Shown in pieces: positions 52,601 to 64,000 of a stretch of 64,000 nucleotides of DNA. The translations under genes were made by a program, and so were the position numbers. The stretch comes from Eublepharis macularius (Eukaryota > Chordata > Lepidosauria > Squamata > Eublepharidae), in NCBI RefSeq assembly GCF_028583425.1, contig NC_072806.1, positions 39,602,001 through 39,666,000 of the forward strand, read 5' to 3'. Within the stretch, counting starts at the first letter, position 1; the number at the start of each line of letters is the position of its first letter. Under the pieces are notes generated by a model. The model searched no databases. It worked only from the letters and a program-made list of their open reading frames with translations, and had not been told where the DNA came from.

Positions 52601-55600
52601 TGGCTGTTTAGAAAACTGAAGATTAGCAGTGCTTCCCAGACAGCCTTATCCTACGGCTTTAGGTGCAGATCCAGGAAGTAAGCCAGATAACAGCTATTCA
52701 GACAAGGCAAAAACACACACACACACCCCATGGTCACCTGACTGCCTTTAACACTGAGCTCATTCCTTACCATTAACAGCCTCCAGGTGGGGCCGGGACT
52801 TCTCCCAGAATTACAGCTGATCAGTTACAGCAATCAGTTTCCCTGAAGGGAATGGCAGGCAGAATCCTATAGCATCTAGGAGAAATAGAAGGCCTACAGT
52901 GACATCACATCCCGTGTGAGCTCTCCCCTCCCCAGGCACCGCCTCCAAATCTCCAGGAATTTCCCAAGCGCTTCTGTGCTCACCTGCCCAGTATCCCTTT
53001 TTAATCAAACAGATGTTTGTTTCCCTGCAGTGGGCAGCATCTCTGAATGCAGAGCAGGGATTTCGCAGGTTCTTAAATAACTGTCTTTTGGGTGCATAGA
53101 AGGGGTAGCGCTTGGGGGCCTGTGTGAGGATTAGTCAAATGGCGATTCGGTGGACGGGAGAGTTAGCTGCTCTGCTCTACAGGGCCAGGCCGAGGGGGGT
53201 GGGGGGCGGGTTGCTCTTCAGATCAGTGTCATTACTCTGCGTTGTAGGAAATCATATTTCACTTCCTCACAGGACAGTTTGTAAGAATTAGATCTGTGAT
53301 CTCTTAGATTCTTTTGATCCCCACCCTTCTTCTAAACAGCCCAAGATGATGACACCTTTTCTAACTCTGCTTCTTTAGCCTCACAACCATGGGAAGAACT
53401 TCTGCTGAATCATACAGAAGCGAGCAAAGCAGAGGGATTTCCAGCCATAGAGATCCTTCTTGCAGTGCCAATTCTGGGCTCTACCAGTAGGTGGCAGATG
53501 GTGCCCATTTCAAGGGGAACAAGGGAAAAGTGCTTCCTACCAGTCTTGCGTAGGTGGAGGATGGGGCTGGTTATGAGGGGCGGGGGTCAGCCCTGGTGGC
53601 AGGCAAAGGGCATTGTGGCATCGAGAATATGGGGGGAGGACCTGAGTAGAGAAGGGGGCACGTGAGTGAGAAGGGCTGGGCATCAAGATGGTGGAAAAAC
53701 AAAAGCTACTGAATAATTTTATCAATCTTTGTGCCAGTCTATCACAATTAGTAATGTAGTCACATCAAGGAACGAGCAGCTACATCCTTGAACTTAGCCC
53801 AGATGTAAGAGTCTTGGGCTTCCTATAGCATACATATTCATGGACAGACACATCAGAGCCGACAGGTAGGCCCATGGCTGACAAGTGTCCTTATTGGCAG
53901 CTATCCATATATTGACTATCAGAAAACACACTTCTTACAGCTAATGAGGTGGACTCCTCGTACAAGATGCTGGTGTAAGCCTAAATCTTGTTCCTGTCAC
54001 ACCAGCCAAAAGTAGCCACTCAGTTGGCATTTCAACTAAGCCGGGTTGCTCCAAGCATTGTTGAATGGCTGTGTGTGTGTGCGTGTCCCACTCCCTCCTC
54101 TGCAAGTTTACATAGGGTGAGAACCCAGATTTGCCAAATCGGGTTTACTCTTGCCACAGAATGTGGTGCTAGAGTGGACTTTACTTCTTTAGCCTGTAGT
54201 TGGGACATTAAATATTCAAATTCTTGCTCATGTAAAAGAAGTCACTGCAAGTTTTTAAAAAGATAGCACAGCAGAAAAGAATTCTCACCTAGTTTCTATC
54301 TGCTGTGCTAGCTATTTACTTACAGGGAGAATGGTTTCCTTTTACCTTGCATTACTAGGTCCTGGATCACACCAGAAGGTAGACTGTGCTACACACAACG
54401 GTTCACATTTTGGAATACTCCACTGTGTCAAGGTGTATTCCCTGCAAACTGAAATCCAGCGCGGAGAGGCTGTTGAACCTCTCTCCCTCCAATGCTAATA
54501 TTCAATTTGCAGGGAGATTTTTAAGTGAGAGAATTTTCCATGCTGGAACCCAGAAGTAGAACAATCTTTCACACACACCCCACACTCTACCACGTAATTC
54601 TCCTGGATGTGCTGAGGAGGACTTTTGTCTTCAGATGCAGGTTCCAGAAAAGGTCCTCAAAGAACCCCGCCAATTAATAATGGCTCCAGTCACACATCTG
54701 GGGAAAAGGACAGCGCAGAGGATGTTGGGTGCCAGATGACCTACGAAAGTCCAAGCAGCTGTCTGTACTTAAAAAACAAACAGAATTCTGTCGGAAAAAA
54801 AGAGTCACAATTAATAGCTAATTAATTAATCTTATCACAGGTATCTAAAGTAATGGCACTGCATTTCAAAGCAGGGGGCATTCTTTAACTGGGTAGAAAA
54901 ACAAGCTTATAAATAAATATTTTGACTAAAATAAATGAAAAGCAAAGATGGATTTTCAAGCAAATCAAGATGCCAAAATATGATCCTAGAATGGTGTATG
55001 GTGGCCGCTGTGAAGGTGGGGGGGGAATGCATGTGCCCCAAGCTAGAAGCTTGTTGAGCGTATGAACACTGAATTGCACACTGACCATATATTCCCCCAT
55101 GAAGTATAATGAATGGACTTCTCAAATTGCACTTTTTTTTGCACATATGCAATTGCACCATCTGTTGGAGCAAATGGGTTTCTGCTTGGGCTGAAGCACT
55201 ATAAAAAAGAACACGTTCTGTGATGCTACACCAAAGTCTATTTAAATATTTTCATCACCAAATTAAGTGGGAGGGAAAGATGCAAACAATCTTTTTTCAT
55301 TTAAGATTTTCTCTGCTTTGCTCACCTGCCATGGAAGTGTTTCTAAAACTTTAATGCTTTGCACAGACAGTCCCATTTTGCAGAGGAACTGAGGCCCTGG
55401 TGATAAAGCTCGCCAAACTGTCAGCCAGCGAACCCATCCTGCGTAGGTAGCTGGATTTCTGGTCTTGTATATGCCCGTCTAGCACTTAATCCTTGTTCTA
55501 CACTGGCTAACTCAGACCATCTTGCGCCGCCAGATGAACGCAAGGAGTATAGAATTTGGTAGGATTCTACATCCTGCCATCTTTTTGACAGACCAATTGA

Positions 55601-55660
55601 AGGGGAGCCACGCGCAGATTTGATTTTCCACATGCAAACTCTTGCACAAGCAAATCTTTA
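52600..55660. other. Intergenic, nothing recognised
   Basis: A CA run near 52710, a TG run near 54070 and AT-rich stretches are the only simple features. No exon was found. Confidence 0.45.
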
Positions 55661-55664
55661 TTAT

Positions 55665-55885
55665 TTACTTCATTTATATCTCACCTTTCTCCCCAAGGGA
55701 GACCCAAAGCAGCTGACATCATTCTCATTTTATCCGTACGGCTCTGTGATGTAGGCGATGCCGTGTGTGACTGGCTGAAGGCCACTCAGCAAGCGTCAGC
55801 GGCAGAGAGGGGCTTGAACCTGGGCTTCCCAGATCCTAGTCTGACACTAACCACGACACCACACTGGCTTCCAGTCACCACACTG
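55665..55885 (-). mobile_element. tRNA-derived SINE, full length
   Basis: Tail TTACTTCATTTATATCTCAC, body GGGAGACCCAAAGCAGCTGA, head GGGCTTCCCAGATCCTAGTC and CACTAACCACGACACCACAC. A short second tail follows at 55905-55960. Confidence 0.85.
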
Positions 55886-56814
55886 GTGACAAGGCACTGC
55901 TAATAGACTTCATTTATACTTTTCTCCCCAGATGGGAATCCAGAGTGGCCTGCAACACTCACCTCTAGCCTCTCACCTGCAAGATTGGACAGCCTGTCCA
56001 ACTCACTCACCCGCATCCAATTTCACATTACAATCTGGAGAAGGGCTTGTCGGTCAGTGGCGACTGCTCACTTTTACCTGCACAAGTTATGAGCTTCAGT
56101 TTCTGGCCTCTCCCTGCAGCGCCACCAACAATATAGGCAGACAGTATTAGCTAGAAGGGCCAGTAGTCCAGCTTCAAAGGTTCTTGTGCTGCTCCCAAGA
56201 CTTCATGTGTTCCCCCCACACAAGCAGATCTCTGGCTTATGGGTTGGCACAATGCAGTGGGTTTTCACGCAGAAGCTGGGTAATTTTAGCAGTGTTTAAT
56301 ATACAGCCTGCCCTGCTCATATGAAGAGGCAGCGTTGGTCATTTGTAGACCATGGCAGGAAAATAAAAGTCCCCAGCTCAGCCAAAGCAGTAACCTATTT
56401 TGTAAAACCAGGACCTCTTCTTTCAGTGGAGTGTACTTGCAAAATGCTAGTTTCACTGAACAAGCAGAAGCCCAGATGAGAAGCTGTGAGAGATTCCACT
56501 GAGCCGCAGAGAGAAAAACGGTATTCATCAGTCACTTGTTTCAGAAAATGCAGCGTTTTCTCCGTGTCGTGTGAAAACATTCATCATTCAAGCTTTAAAT
56601 TGTAGGCACTTTGGGGCAGTGATCCATCTTGCTGTCTGTCTGAACTGCGGTGCACAGGCGAGCCAGCTGCCTTTGAGCCTCGGCAACTTCATCTGGACTG
56701 TATTACAGGTTTTGTTGCAAGATTACACAAGACCATGTCAGTGACACACTGAATGCTTGAAAGCGGGATACAAATGTCAAGTGTTACTTTATTAGAGAGA
56801 GCTGGTCACGAAGG

Positions 56815-57002
56815 ACTTGAGATTTATACTTCAACCCCTAGGGATGCAAAGTAGCTTACAGCATCCGTCTCCCATCTTCACAACCACCCTGTGAGGTAGG
56901 TTGTGTTGAGTGGGACTGGCCTAAGGTCCCCCAGCAAAGCTTCCATGGCAGAATGGAAATTAGAACCTGGCTTTCCCAGAGTCCAACACACCAACCACTA
57001 CC
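56815..57002 (-). mobile_element. tRNA-derived SINE
   Basis: Body CAACCACCCTGTGAGGTAGG, GCTTCCATGGCAGAATGGAA and head ACCTGGCTTTCCCAGAGTCC with ACCAACCACTACC. Confidence 0.8.
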
Positions 57003-57239
57003 GTTTGCTGGTGCTCTTCGCCTGAAACCCTGGAGAACTGCTGTCAAGAATGGGCAATAAGCCAGGCGATGCAACTGTCAGCTTGAGCGTATATGTAAGG
57101 ACTGGTCATTTGGACTAGGAAAACGGCCAACAGAAGCTCGGAAGCATGCTGAAGCTCCCCAAACACCCCTTCCTGCATTGCTCCAGCTTTGGGCTCCGCC
57201 CCCCCCCCCCCAGTACACCAGCTTCTCCCTAAAATAAGT

Positions 57240-57455
57240 AACAACTGCGCTTCTATACCGCTCTTCTAGACAGATTAGTGCCTCACCCAGAGCAGTGAAC
57301 AAGTTAGTGTTGTTATCCCCACAATACAGCTGAGGAGCTGGGGCTGAGAGGAGGGGATTACCCAAGGCCACCTACTGAGCTCATGGCAGGAGTGGGATTC
57401 AAACCAGTAGAGTGCCGATTCACAGCCGAACCACTTAACCACTGTGCTACAGCAG
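57240..57455 (-). mobile_element. tRNA-derived SINE
   Basis: The reverse copy of the family at 50505: ATACCGCTCTTCTAGACAGA, CAAGGCCACCTACTGAGCTC, GGGATTCAAACCAGTAGAGT and AACCACTTAACCACTGTG. Confidence 0.85.
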
Positions 57456-57509
57456 TGGATAGCTACATTCAGCTATCTGAAGTCAAAAAACACATTTGGG
57501 ATTCGCTAT

Positions 57510-57840
57510 CATTCTGCCGGGCTTGTAAGACAAGAGCTGTTCCATCAGGCATTTGGTTGATGCTGGGTAGGGCCCCCGCCAGCCAAAATAGGGTAGAACG
57601 GGCCCCCCCTATTAGAACATCTACCTCCAAAAAAGAAGTCTCCTTGAATTATTTTTCAGTGACAGCTGGAAATGGATTAATGAACTGTCTGTGCTGCTTG
57701 TGTTTGCTTTTAAATATTTATATTGTATTTATTATGTTTTAAATTGTGCTTGTAATTTTAATGTCTATAAATGTGATCTGCCCTGAGCCTGCTGGTGCGG
57801 GGAGAGTGGAATACAAATTTTAAAAAATAAATTAAAAAAA
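57510..57840 (+). mobile_element. LINE 3' end, L2/CR1-like
   Basis: The end phrase GATCTGCCCTGAGCCTGCTG, then GGGGAGAGTGGAATACAAAT and an A-rich tail, is the typical 3' end of squamate L2/CR1-like LINEs. No coding part is recognised. Confidence 0.6.
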
Positions 57841-57849
57841 ATATTAAAA

Positions 57850-59170
57850 TCAAGAGATTTCTGGACACGAAAATCAAACATTTCTGCAGCAGATACAAAG
57901 CCAAAATTTTCATATGAAAGCCAGCTGAACATTTCTGCAGCTTTTTGCCTACAACTTGAAGCCATGGCTGCAACCAAGACACCTGCAGAGCACCAACCAA
58001 AACTATACAGGCAATACAATGGTGGGATCCTGGCATTCTTCCTTTACACACTAGAAATCAACCTCAGATGGTGGGGGAAGGGCAGGAGCAGTAAGGAACA
58101 TCTGAAAACAGGGTGAGCCACGGACACTTTGAACTCACCAGACAACAAAAGCTTTAACAATTGGTTTGCGAGAGATTTCCGGTGGCAGCCAGGAAAGTAT
58201 CTACATGAGGGGACGCAAGTTCTAGATTAGAGTGCATGCCCACAAACCAACCAAAACACAACTGTTCCACAACATTCACTCTGCTTCTACTGCCCATGAG
58301 GTGGGGCAAAGAGAGTTACAAATCTATGGCTGGTGGCATATAAATATTTTAATCGGTTTAATGAATGAACTTACAACCCCGCTGCTACCTGCCAACGCTA
58401 CCCAGCCCCGTCCTGGTTTTGAGAGTCACACCCCTTTCAGATGGGCTGTTTAACCCACTTTGGCTTCTGAAGGCAAACAAGATTTTTTAAAAAGGTTTCC
58501 TGTACCTTTTACAAAAACAACAAAATCAGAGCAAAATACGTTTGGGAAACCTGGGCTGAAGCTTCATTAACAGCAAAGGGGAGAGCATTTCATTCTGACA
58601 GTATGTGAAAACCTTTAAAAATCAGTTTACCTTCAGGGGCCAAAGGAGGCTTTAAGAGCCAGTATGGAAGAGAGACACGTAAGGGCGAATCTGCAGGATT
58701 CCAGTTCACCACCACCTTGAGAACTGGAAACTTGCTCCCCTTAAAAAATACAAAGGCTGCTATTTTCCGAGTTCTGAATACTTTCGCAAGTCACAGGCTT
58801 GGGGTGGAAAGGCTCAGCATATCCATCACAACATGCTCTACAAAATGCATCACTCCTTGTCAAGTTGTCTGGTGTGAACCAAGAGCAAACTCTAAAGCAA
58901 ACTCGGATCCTCCAGTGGTTGCCTCTTGTAGAAGATGACATTTTTGGCTCATCATTACAAACCTACAGATTGAGGCTCCTCCCCCAGATATACTTCAGAG
59001 TTCCTTGGAAAATGGCTTCGACCACCACCAGCCTACAATGTTCAAAGGCGACGAGGAAGGGAAAAGACCCAAGACTGCCAGTCCATCAGATTCATCGTTC
59101 ACAGACGACTGTGGAAGGGGGAGATTTTTGTTGGTGGTGGTGGTTCCGTTCCACTCCACCTCCAGCTTTT
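57850..59170. other. Intergenic, nothing recognised
   Basis: No exon or repeat hallmark was seen. It lies between the converging gene ends. Confidence 0.45.
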
Positions 59171-59171
59171 A

Positions 59172-59425
59172 ATGTAGTATTTATTTAGATACTTATACCC
59201 TGCTTTACTTCCTTCCCAAGGGGGGGGGGTTGCAGTGACCTTCAGCGTGCGTCCTTCTCCCTTTCCGCATCTTATCCTCACAACTACCACTGCTGGGAAG
59301 GTGGGAGAGTGGAATGAGAGTGCGACTGGCCCAAAGGCACCCAGGAAGCTTCCGTGACCGGTGAGGGATTCGGGCCTGGGTGCCCCCGATTTTAGTCTGA
59401 CAGCTTAACTATTACTCCGTGCTGG
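59172..59425 (-). mobile_element. tRNA-derived SINE
   Basis: Tail TTTATTTAGATACTTATACC, body TCTTATCCTCACAACTACCA, head GGGTGCCCCCGATTTTAGTC and CTTAACTATTACTCCGTGCT. A long G run interrupts it near 59220. Confidence 0.75.
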
Positions 59426-59714
59426 TGCGCGCGGATGCTAGTGTGTGGGTGCTAGGGTTATTACACACTGAAGGAAATGAGTTCATGAGCTTTCACTGAT
59501 TAACCAGTCAAATCTGCGTGTGTGAAATGGTCTTCCCCGTTCATTCCAAAATCCAACAGGAGCCCCGGTTACAAAGAAGGGCTGGTCAGCACCTGCGTGG
59601 AGAGAACCTGGGAAATGGGCCATCCTAAATCATACAGATTAAATCAACATTTAAAAGCTGGAAAACAAAATCAAGGATTTTGGGAACTCAAATGGAAAAA
59701 CAAAAGCCCAGCAG

Positions 59715-60535
59715 GGTCCAACTTTTTTCTCCTCCTTTTATTAGACAGAGTATTTCTTTAAAATGCCATAACAAGTCACAGTGATTATAGATGGTTTACT
59801 GAAATGCAAATATACTGAAAGGAAATACCGTAACATGTTATGCTCCATTTTTTAAATATGATTTTACCCTGGTCCACCAAACCATCTGTCTTTGAAGGTT
59901 CCAATTTTAGAATGAGGCTCTGTCTTCTCAGTCCGAAGAAAAGGTGTCAAATACTCCTGCAAAGAATCCGCCTTTATCAATGGCCTTCATTGATAACCAT
60001 ATTTATATATATATGTAGCTATAGGCAGGTAGATATATATATAAATATATATATATTTATATATATTTATATTCTTCTATGATTTTCTTTTTTCTTAATC
60101 TATGCAAAGTCTTGATAAAGAGATCAGCCTTTTTTATTAAAAAAATTCTACAAAGAAGCGACACATCAAAAAAAAGGTGGGGGAGGTGGAAAAGAAATTA
60201 AAAAGTCTTAAGAATGTTGTTATAAGTTGTTTCTCATTGATTACATGTAAAAAGGTGGGTATTAATAATCACTATGAAGGACCATTAAACGTTTTCTCTG
60301 AAAGGGGGGGGCAAGTGCAGAGCGGACCCAATCTCTCAGTTACCGGGTTGCTTAGATAAATGGAAAGGGGAGAATGGGGGAGGGGGTATTTTCTCGCCAG
60401 TCCCCCCTCCCGCCTGATCTTTCGCACGATTCTCAGGGCAGAGTTTCTGCACTCGTGGTGGTTTTCTTCTCTTCCTCTGGAACAAGGATGCACTTGGAAT
60501 GTACGGAGTTTCAGCTGCAGCTCCCAACCACTCTC
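59715..60535 (-). other. MNT: Probable MNT 3' UTR with polyadenylation signal
   Basis: On the - strand the sequence after the stop is AT-rich and free of recognised transposons. AATAAA hexamers (TTTATT on +) lie at 59737-59742 and 60133-60138; the distal one is a reasonable mRNA end. It includes an alternating TA tract near 60000-60075, which would give a long AU-rich stretch in the mRNA. Confidence 0.55.
60001..60075. repeat. TA-rich simple repeat in the MNT 3' UTR
   Basis: TATA-type alternations interrupted by GTAGCTATAGGCAGG and TTTA. It could be a simple repeat or an AU-rich regulatory element of the MNT mRNA. Confidence 0.7.
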
Positions 60536-61239
60536 TCAGGCCAGCTTCAGCGTGCTTACGGGGAACGAAGGCATGGTGACCATAGTTACCGGGTTCAAGA
60601 CCGTCTGCCCCACCAACTGTTGGTGATGGACCACTTGGGTTCCTACAGCAGGCTTGGCCACGACCGCTGGCTGGCCGAGGCTCGTGGTTCCATTCACTTG
60701 CTGGTGAGAAATAGTATGAGTGATGTGGCTAACCACTGGCTGGCTGACAGCCACGGGCTGCGGGTAAATGGGGAGCTGCTGACCCAGGTGGGCCACATGG
60801 TTGAGGGTTGCCGGGTGCACAGTGATGTGGCCGATCGGCTGGGCTGTGGTGGTCAGCTGGACCGGGCTGGAGGTGGACGGTGCAATATGCGCGATGTGTT
60901 TGGGCTGTGGGCCCTGAATTACATGATTGACAGTCTGAATAACGGAGGCGTGGGTGGTGGCCGTGTGCGCGATAACAGTCGATTGCACCGTGGAGGCTGC
61001 CACCAGGTGAGTCTGTGCGGGGACGATGGTTTGGGGCTGGACCAGCGCCTGAGGCTGAAGGGGGGGCTGCGTGTGGGGTGGGGTGTGTTTCTGCGGGAGA
61101 GGCAGCACAGACGGGTGGTATGAAGCAGCGTTCGGGGGCAGAGGCTTCAAGAGCTCGGGGTGCTGGCGATGGGTGAGCTTCGGCAACGAATTCACCAGCC
61201 GGTCATCTTCCATGTCCTCGTCTATGTTGTCTTCACCCT
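60536..61239 (-). CDS. MNT: MNT, last coding exon (MAX network transcriptional repressor, C-terminal region)
   Basis: MNT is a nuclear bHLH-leucine-zipper protein that pairs with MAX at E-boxes and represses transcription through SIN3. This exon encodes the final 233 residues and stop. On the - strand it starts after a CCCCCACAG acceptor at 61240, in phase 2, with (E)GEDNIDEDMEDDRLV. It continues KLTHRQHPELLKPLPP and a long P/Q/H/T/V-rich tract (LQPQALVQPQTIVPAQTH, VIQTVNHVIQGPQPKHIAHI) and ends PSFPVSTLKLA followed by TGA at 60536-60538. The bHLHZip and SIN3-binding exons would lie above 64000. The low-complexity composition and acidic start match the C-terminal region of MNT. Its convergence with SGSM2 matches the human order. 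No frameshift is seen. The 249-residue open frame on the opposite strand is its shadow. Confidence 0.93.
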
Positions 61240-61299
61240 CTGTGGGGGAAGGAATGAGGGGGAAACAGGGACAAAGAAAAAACAGGTTAATTATTACCT

Positions 61300-61372
61300 A
61301 TTACTTTATTATTTACATCATTTATATATCGCACCTTTCTCTCCAATGGGGACCCAAAGCAGCTTAACAGAA
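61300..61372 (-). mobile_element. SINE tail fragment
   Basis: ATTTACATCATTTATATATC and CAATGGGGACCCAAAGCAGC form the reverse-oriented tail of the common SINE. It is 60 bp upstream (on the - strand) of the MNT last exon. Confidence 0.7.
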
Positions 61373-61624
61373 CATGGATCTAAGAAACAGGCCTCCATTC
61401 ACATGCATCTCATAAAGTCTTGATCTTGGAGAAATGGTAAAGCTGTTTGTTATCTGGGCAGTAGCACCAAGCAGGGCTCACACAGGATGGAATGCACCTT
61501 CATTAAAAAAAAAATCCCTGCACACAGAAAACTAGCATGCCAGAGAGAAAGCTAGGCTCTTCTTCCCAACACACTATTTTTCTGCATGCAAGAAACTTTT
61601 ACATGGTCAAACTTTACCAAAGAG

Positions 61625-61735
61625 GCCAAGAAGGGCCCTGCTGGATCAGACCCAAGTTCCACTGAGCATATGGGATCCTCTGCTTCCCACAGCAGCCAGC
61701 CTGAGGTCTCCAAGCTGGGCATCTATTTATGTATT
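61625..61735. mobile_element. CR1-type fragment
   Basis: GGGCCCTGCTGGATCAGACC is a phrase shared with CR1-type 3' repeats. The rest is decayed. Confidence 0.45.
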
Positions 61736-61771
61736 TAGAAAATGTTCCAGAGACTGATCAAGGCACAGAAA

Positions 61772-61826
61772 ACAATACAATACAATACAATACAATACAA
61801 TACAATACAATACAATACAATACAAT
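61772..61826. repeat. (ACAAT)n microsatellite
   Basis: Eleven pentamer units without interruption, in the MNT intron. Confidence 0.97.
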
Positions 61827-62107
61827 CATGCAAACTGTGTATTTGTAATAAACCATAAAAAACAAACCAGAGCATAAAAAAAACCATAAAATAACATTCA
61901 GCAACTTAAAATAATAATCTTAGAACAGTCCTCACACTAGAAGTCGGCCACAAAAACAGCTTAGAAAATGAAATCCACTCAGTTAAAAGCCTAGGTAACA
62001 AAGAAACGTTAAGGCCTGGGGCCTATAGGAAAGCTGCGTAGGAAGGCAATCTTTTCCTCTGCTCATGCACAGAGGCACACTGGCAAGGGAGTTCCGTTTG
62101 GAGCCAG

Positions 62108-62265
62108 CATGGTATATTGGTCAGAATGTTAGACTCGATCTGTGGAGACCAGATTTCAAATTCCTGCTTGCCATGAAACTCACTGGGTGACCCTGAACTA
62201 ATGTTTCTTCCTCAGCCTGAACTACTTCAGAGATTGTTACAGAGGAAGAGCCAGGTAAAAATGTA
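62108..62265 (+). mobile_element. tRNA-derived SINE, decayed
   Basis: GGTATATTGGTCAGAATGTT and AACTCACTGGGTGACCCTGA give head and body in the + direction. Confidence 0.55.
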
Positions 62266-62637
62266 CTAAAAATAAAAATAATTTTAGCCACCAAGAATAC
62301 CTAAGAGAAGCCTTAGTTCTTCCATCTGTGAGGTGGAAATAATTGTGGTCTACCTCCCAGGTTTCCTGGGCAGATAAAGTCACAATACTTTAGCATCTAG
62401 TGTTTTTTAAAAGGCTTGTTTTTTTAAAAAAACAAGTCTTCTAGTCCTCAGGGGTGAGGACTATTGTTCTGCAATAACTCGACACATTCTAATACCCTCC
62501 TGATGCTCAACATCTGCAATTGATTAAAACAAACGAGTTCAGGGACCAGACTGCCACATTAGAAATCCAAGTTCTTGTTGTCTGAAGTCATAGCAAAAGA
62601 GAGCAGGAGAAAGAAGGAGAGAAAAGGGCAGATCTGA
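62266..62637. other. MNT intron, nothing recognised
   Basis: A short palindromic AAAAGGCTTG / CAAGTC area near 62410-62440 is the only structure seen. Confidence 0.4.
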
Positions 62638-63085
62638 ACACATAAAGCTGCCTTACGTGGAGCCAGACCTCGGTTTCCCAAGACCAGTCCTGAGAGGTAA
62701 ACTAGAAGATATGAATTCCATGAGGACGCTCAAGAGAAGGGAGACACAATGTTAGCTGGGAAGCGTAGTTTGAATTTCCCCTCTCTCTACAGAGCTGGCA
62801 AAGATTGCTCCTCAGAAGGTTTGTTAATTTCCTCTTTGCCTCCTCAAAGGCTCTGTCCATTATTAACAAATCCTCTGAGAAACTCTCTTTGCCACTCTGT
62901 AGAGAGGTGAAATTAACACCGTCTCCCCCTTTGTAGAATTCATCTGGTGTAGTTTCGCTCTGAGACTTCAGGGTCCCTCCCATCACCCATTACAAGACAA
63001 CTTTAACTGGAGATGCCAGGGATCGAACCCGGGACCACTTGTACACATAACAGACGTTCTATCGCTGAGCCACAGCAGCACCCCA
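62638..63085 (-). mobile_element. SINE tail and head separated by unrelated sequence
   Basis: The tail ACATAAAGCTGCCTTACGTG lies at 62640 and the head GATGCCAGGGATCGAACCCG with GCTGAGCCACAGCAGC at 63010-63085. The distance is about twice that of an intact copy. They may be one SINE with an insertion or two fragments. Confidence 0.5.
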
Positions 63086-63774
63086 ATGAGGAGGGGACAG
63101 CCGTGTGCAGCGCCAGACGTTCGGAGTCCCTTGTGAAAAAATATGAAATCCTGACATGCACTAAGGTGTAGCCTACGCAGGTAACAAAATGCTGCGGAAG
63201 AACGGACGTTAATACTTCTGCCTGCAGACGCGGAAGGGGGCTCACCATTTTAATGCTTCCCCAAGCAGAAATTCCTTGAAGTAATAAAATTAGCACACTC
63301 GGGAACAGCAGCTCCCGTTGAGCCTCTTTGTGTGCTGTGCTGCCTTTCTACTTTCAGGGAACTATAAGGTAAACAAGCGGGGTGCTTGCAACGATTTGGC
63401 AAGAGCATCACAGTAACTCTCCTTCCCCTCCCTGGCAGCCCCCACAACACCTCTCCTCCCCCCGCTTCCTTTTCTCCTTCCCACCCACCAGCCAACCTAC
63501 CTTTATCTGCCCCCCTCACGTCTTCAGTTTTCCCTCCTTCCCTATGCCTGGCAGCCTCTACCTGAGAAAACTATGCCCTAATTGTGCAGTGCTGGTCACA
63601 GGGCCCAGGAATGCAGAGGAGGGGAGCGGGGGCAGGGGCCACACACTATTCATTCATTCTTTCCTCCTGGCAACTTCGTATCTTCACCTTTTCCTGCCTC
63701 CATTTCTCCTGCCCACACACCAACCTACCTGCCTTCTATCTGCCTCCCCATCTTCAGATATATCTATTATTTAT
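63086..63774. other. MNT intron, nothing recognised
   Basis: A pyrimidine-rich stretch (63410-63560 and 63655-63750) with no repeat family or exon recognised. Confidence 0.45.
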
Positions 63775-63965
63775 TAGCTCCATTTACACCTCAATGGGAA
63801 CCAAAAGCAGCTTGCATCATTCTCCTCTATTTTATCTTCACAACCACCCTGGGAGAGAGTGACTGGACCAGAGTCACCCAATGAGCTTTCATGGAGGAGC
63901 GCGGATTTGAACTTGGATCTCTCAGATCCTAGTCTGAACCTAACCACTACACCACACTGCCTTTC
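63775..63965 (-). mobile_element. tRNA-derived SINE
   Basis: TAGCTCCATTTACACC tail, CAACCACCCTGGGAGAGAGT body and ACTTGGATCTCTCAGATCCT with AACCACTACACCACACTG head. Confidence 0.8.
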
Positions 63966-64000
63966 TTGGGGTGGCTGCTGTTGAGCAGGAGCAAGCAGCC

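Noticed and set aside
60374..61123. 249-residue + strand open frame
   Set aside because: It is the shadow of the MNT last exon. Its Gly/Arg/His-rich content comes from the complementary P/Q/H/T codons.
62702..62986. Antisense frame as another MNT exon
   Set aside because: The peptide does not resemble the bHLHZip or other MNT regions, and no matching splice sites were found.

Overview
The window is vertebrate nuclear DNA, most likely from a squamate reptile. The evidence is a spliced gene with GT-AG introns, an avian/reptilian-type CR1 3' end, several tRNA-derived SINE families of the kind common in lizards, geckos and snakes, and a mixed load of L1, L2/CR1-like, Ty3/gypsy, DIRS, Helitron and hAT sequences. 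The species cannot be fixed from the sequence alone.

Two protein genes are supported. The first, on the + strand, is SGSM2 (small G protein signalling modulator 2, RUN plus TBC Rab-GAP). Twenty consecutive coding exons lie between 2045 and 51031, from the end of the RUN domain to the stop codon. Every junction keeps frame and the window encodes about 902 residues; earlier exons lie left of the window. The second, on the - strand, is the last coding exon of MNT (MAX-network repressor) at 60536-61239, with its 3' UTR below it and the rest of the gene beyond 64000. The two genes converge, as SGSM2 and MNT do on human 17p13.3, which supports both names and separates SGSM2 from SGSM1.

Layout: 1-2044 intron with a solo LTR; 2045-18005 RUN-end, linker and PH-like exons, with introns holding CR1 and SINE pieces, an LTR-like stretch, a Helitron deletion derivative and a LINE 3' end; 17871-18005 a frame-neutral cassette exon; 18006-23516 introns with a 54-bp minisatellite; 23830-30945 a large intron with an hAT MITE, a 319-bp tandem duplication and an L2/CR1-like LINE split by an L1; 30946-36893 TBC start, acidic linker exon (followed by a GC-AG intron) and the arginine-finger exon; 36894-43421 an intron with a LINE fragment and a gypsy chromovirus split by an L1; 43422-44186 the glutamine-finger exon and the next; 44187-49004 an intron with a DIRS retrotransposon split by a LINE; 49005-51031 the last TBC exons; 51032-59700 SGSM2 3' UTR and repeat-rich intergenic DNA; 59700-61239 MNT 3' UTR and last exon; 61240-64000 MNT intron.

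The host genes are ordinary and apparently intact. No previously undescribed biological system is evident. The observations most worth checking are the DIRS element with a readable internal complementary region and a copied 37-bp recombinase patch, the Helitron derivative with octamer/CCAAT-bearing 330-bp repeats, the array of acceptor-like sites in the intron after the cassette exon, the GC-AG intron, and three nested insertions with clear target-site duplications.
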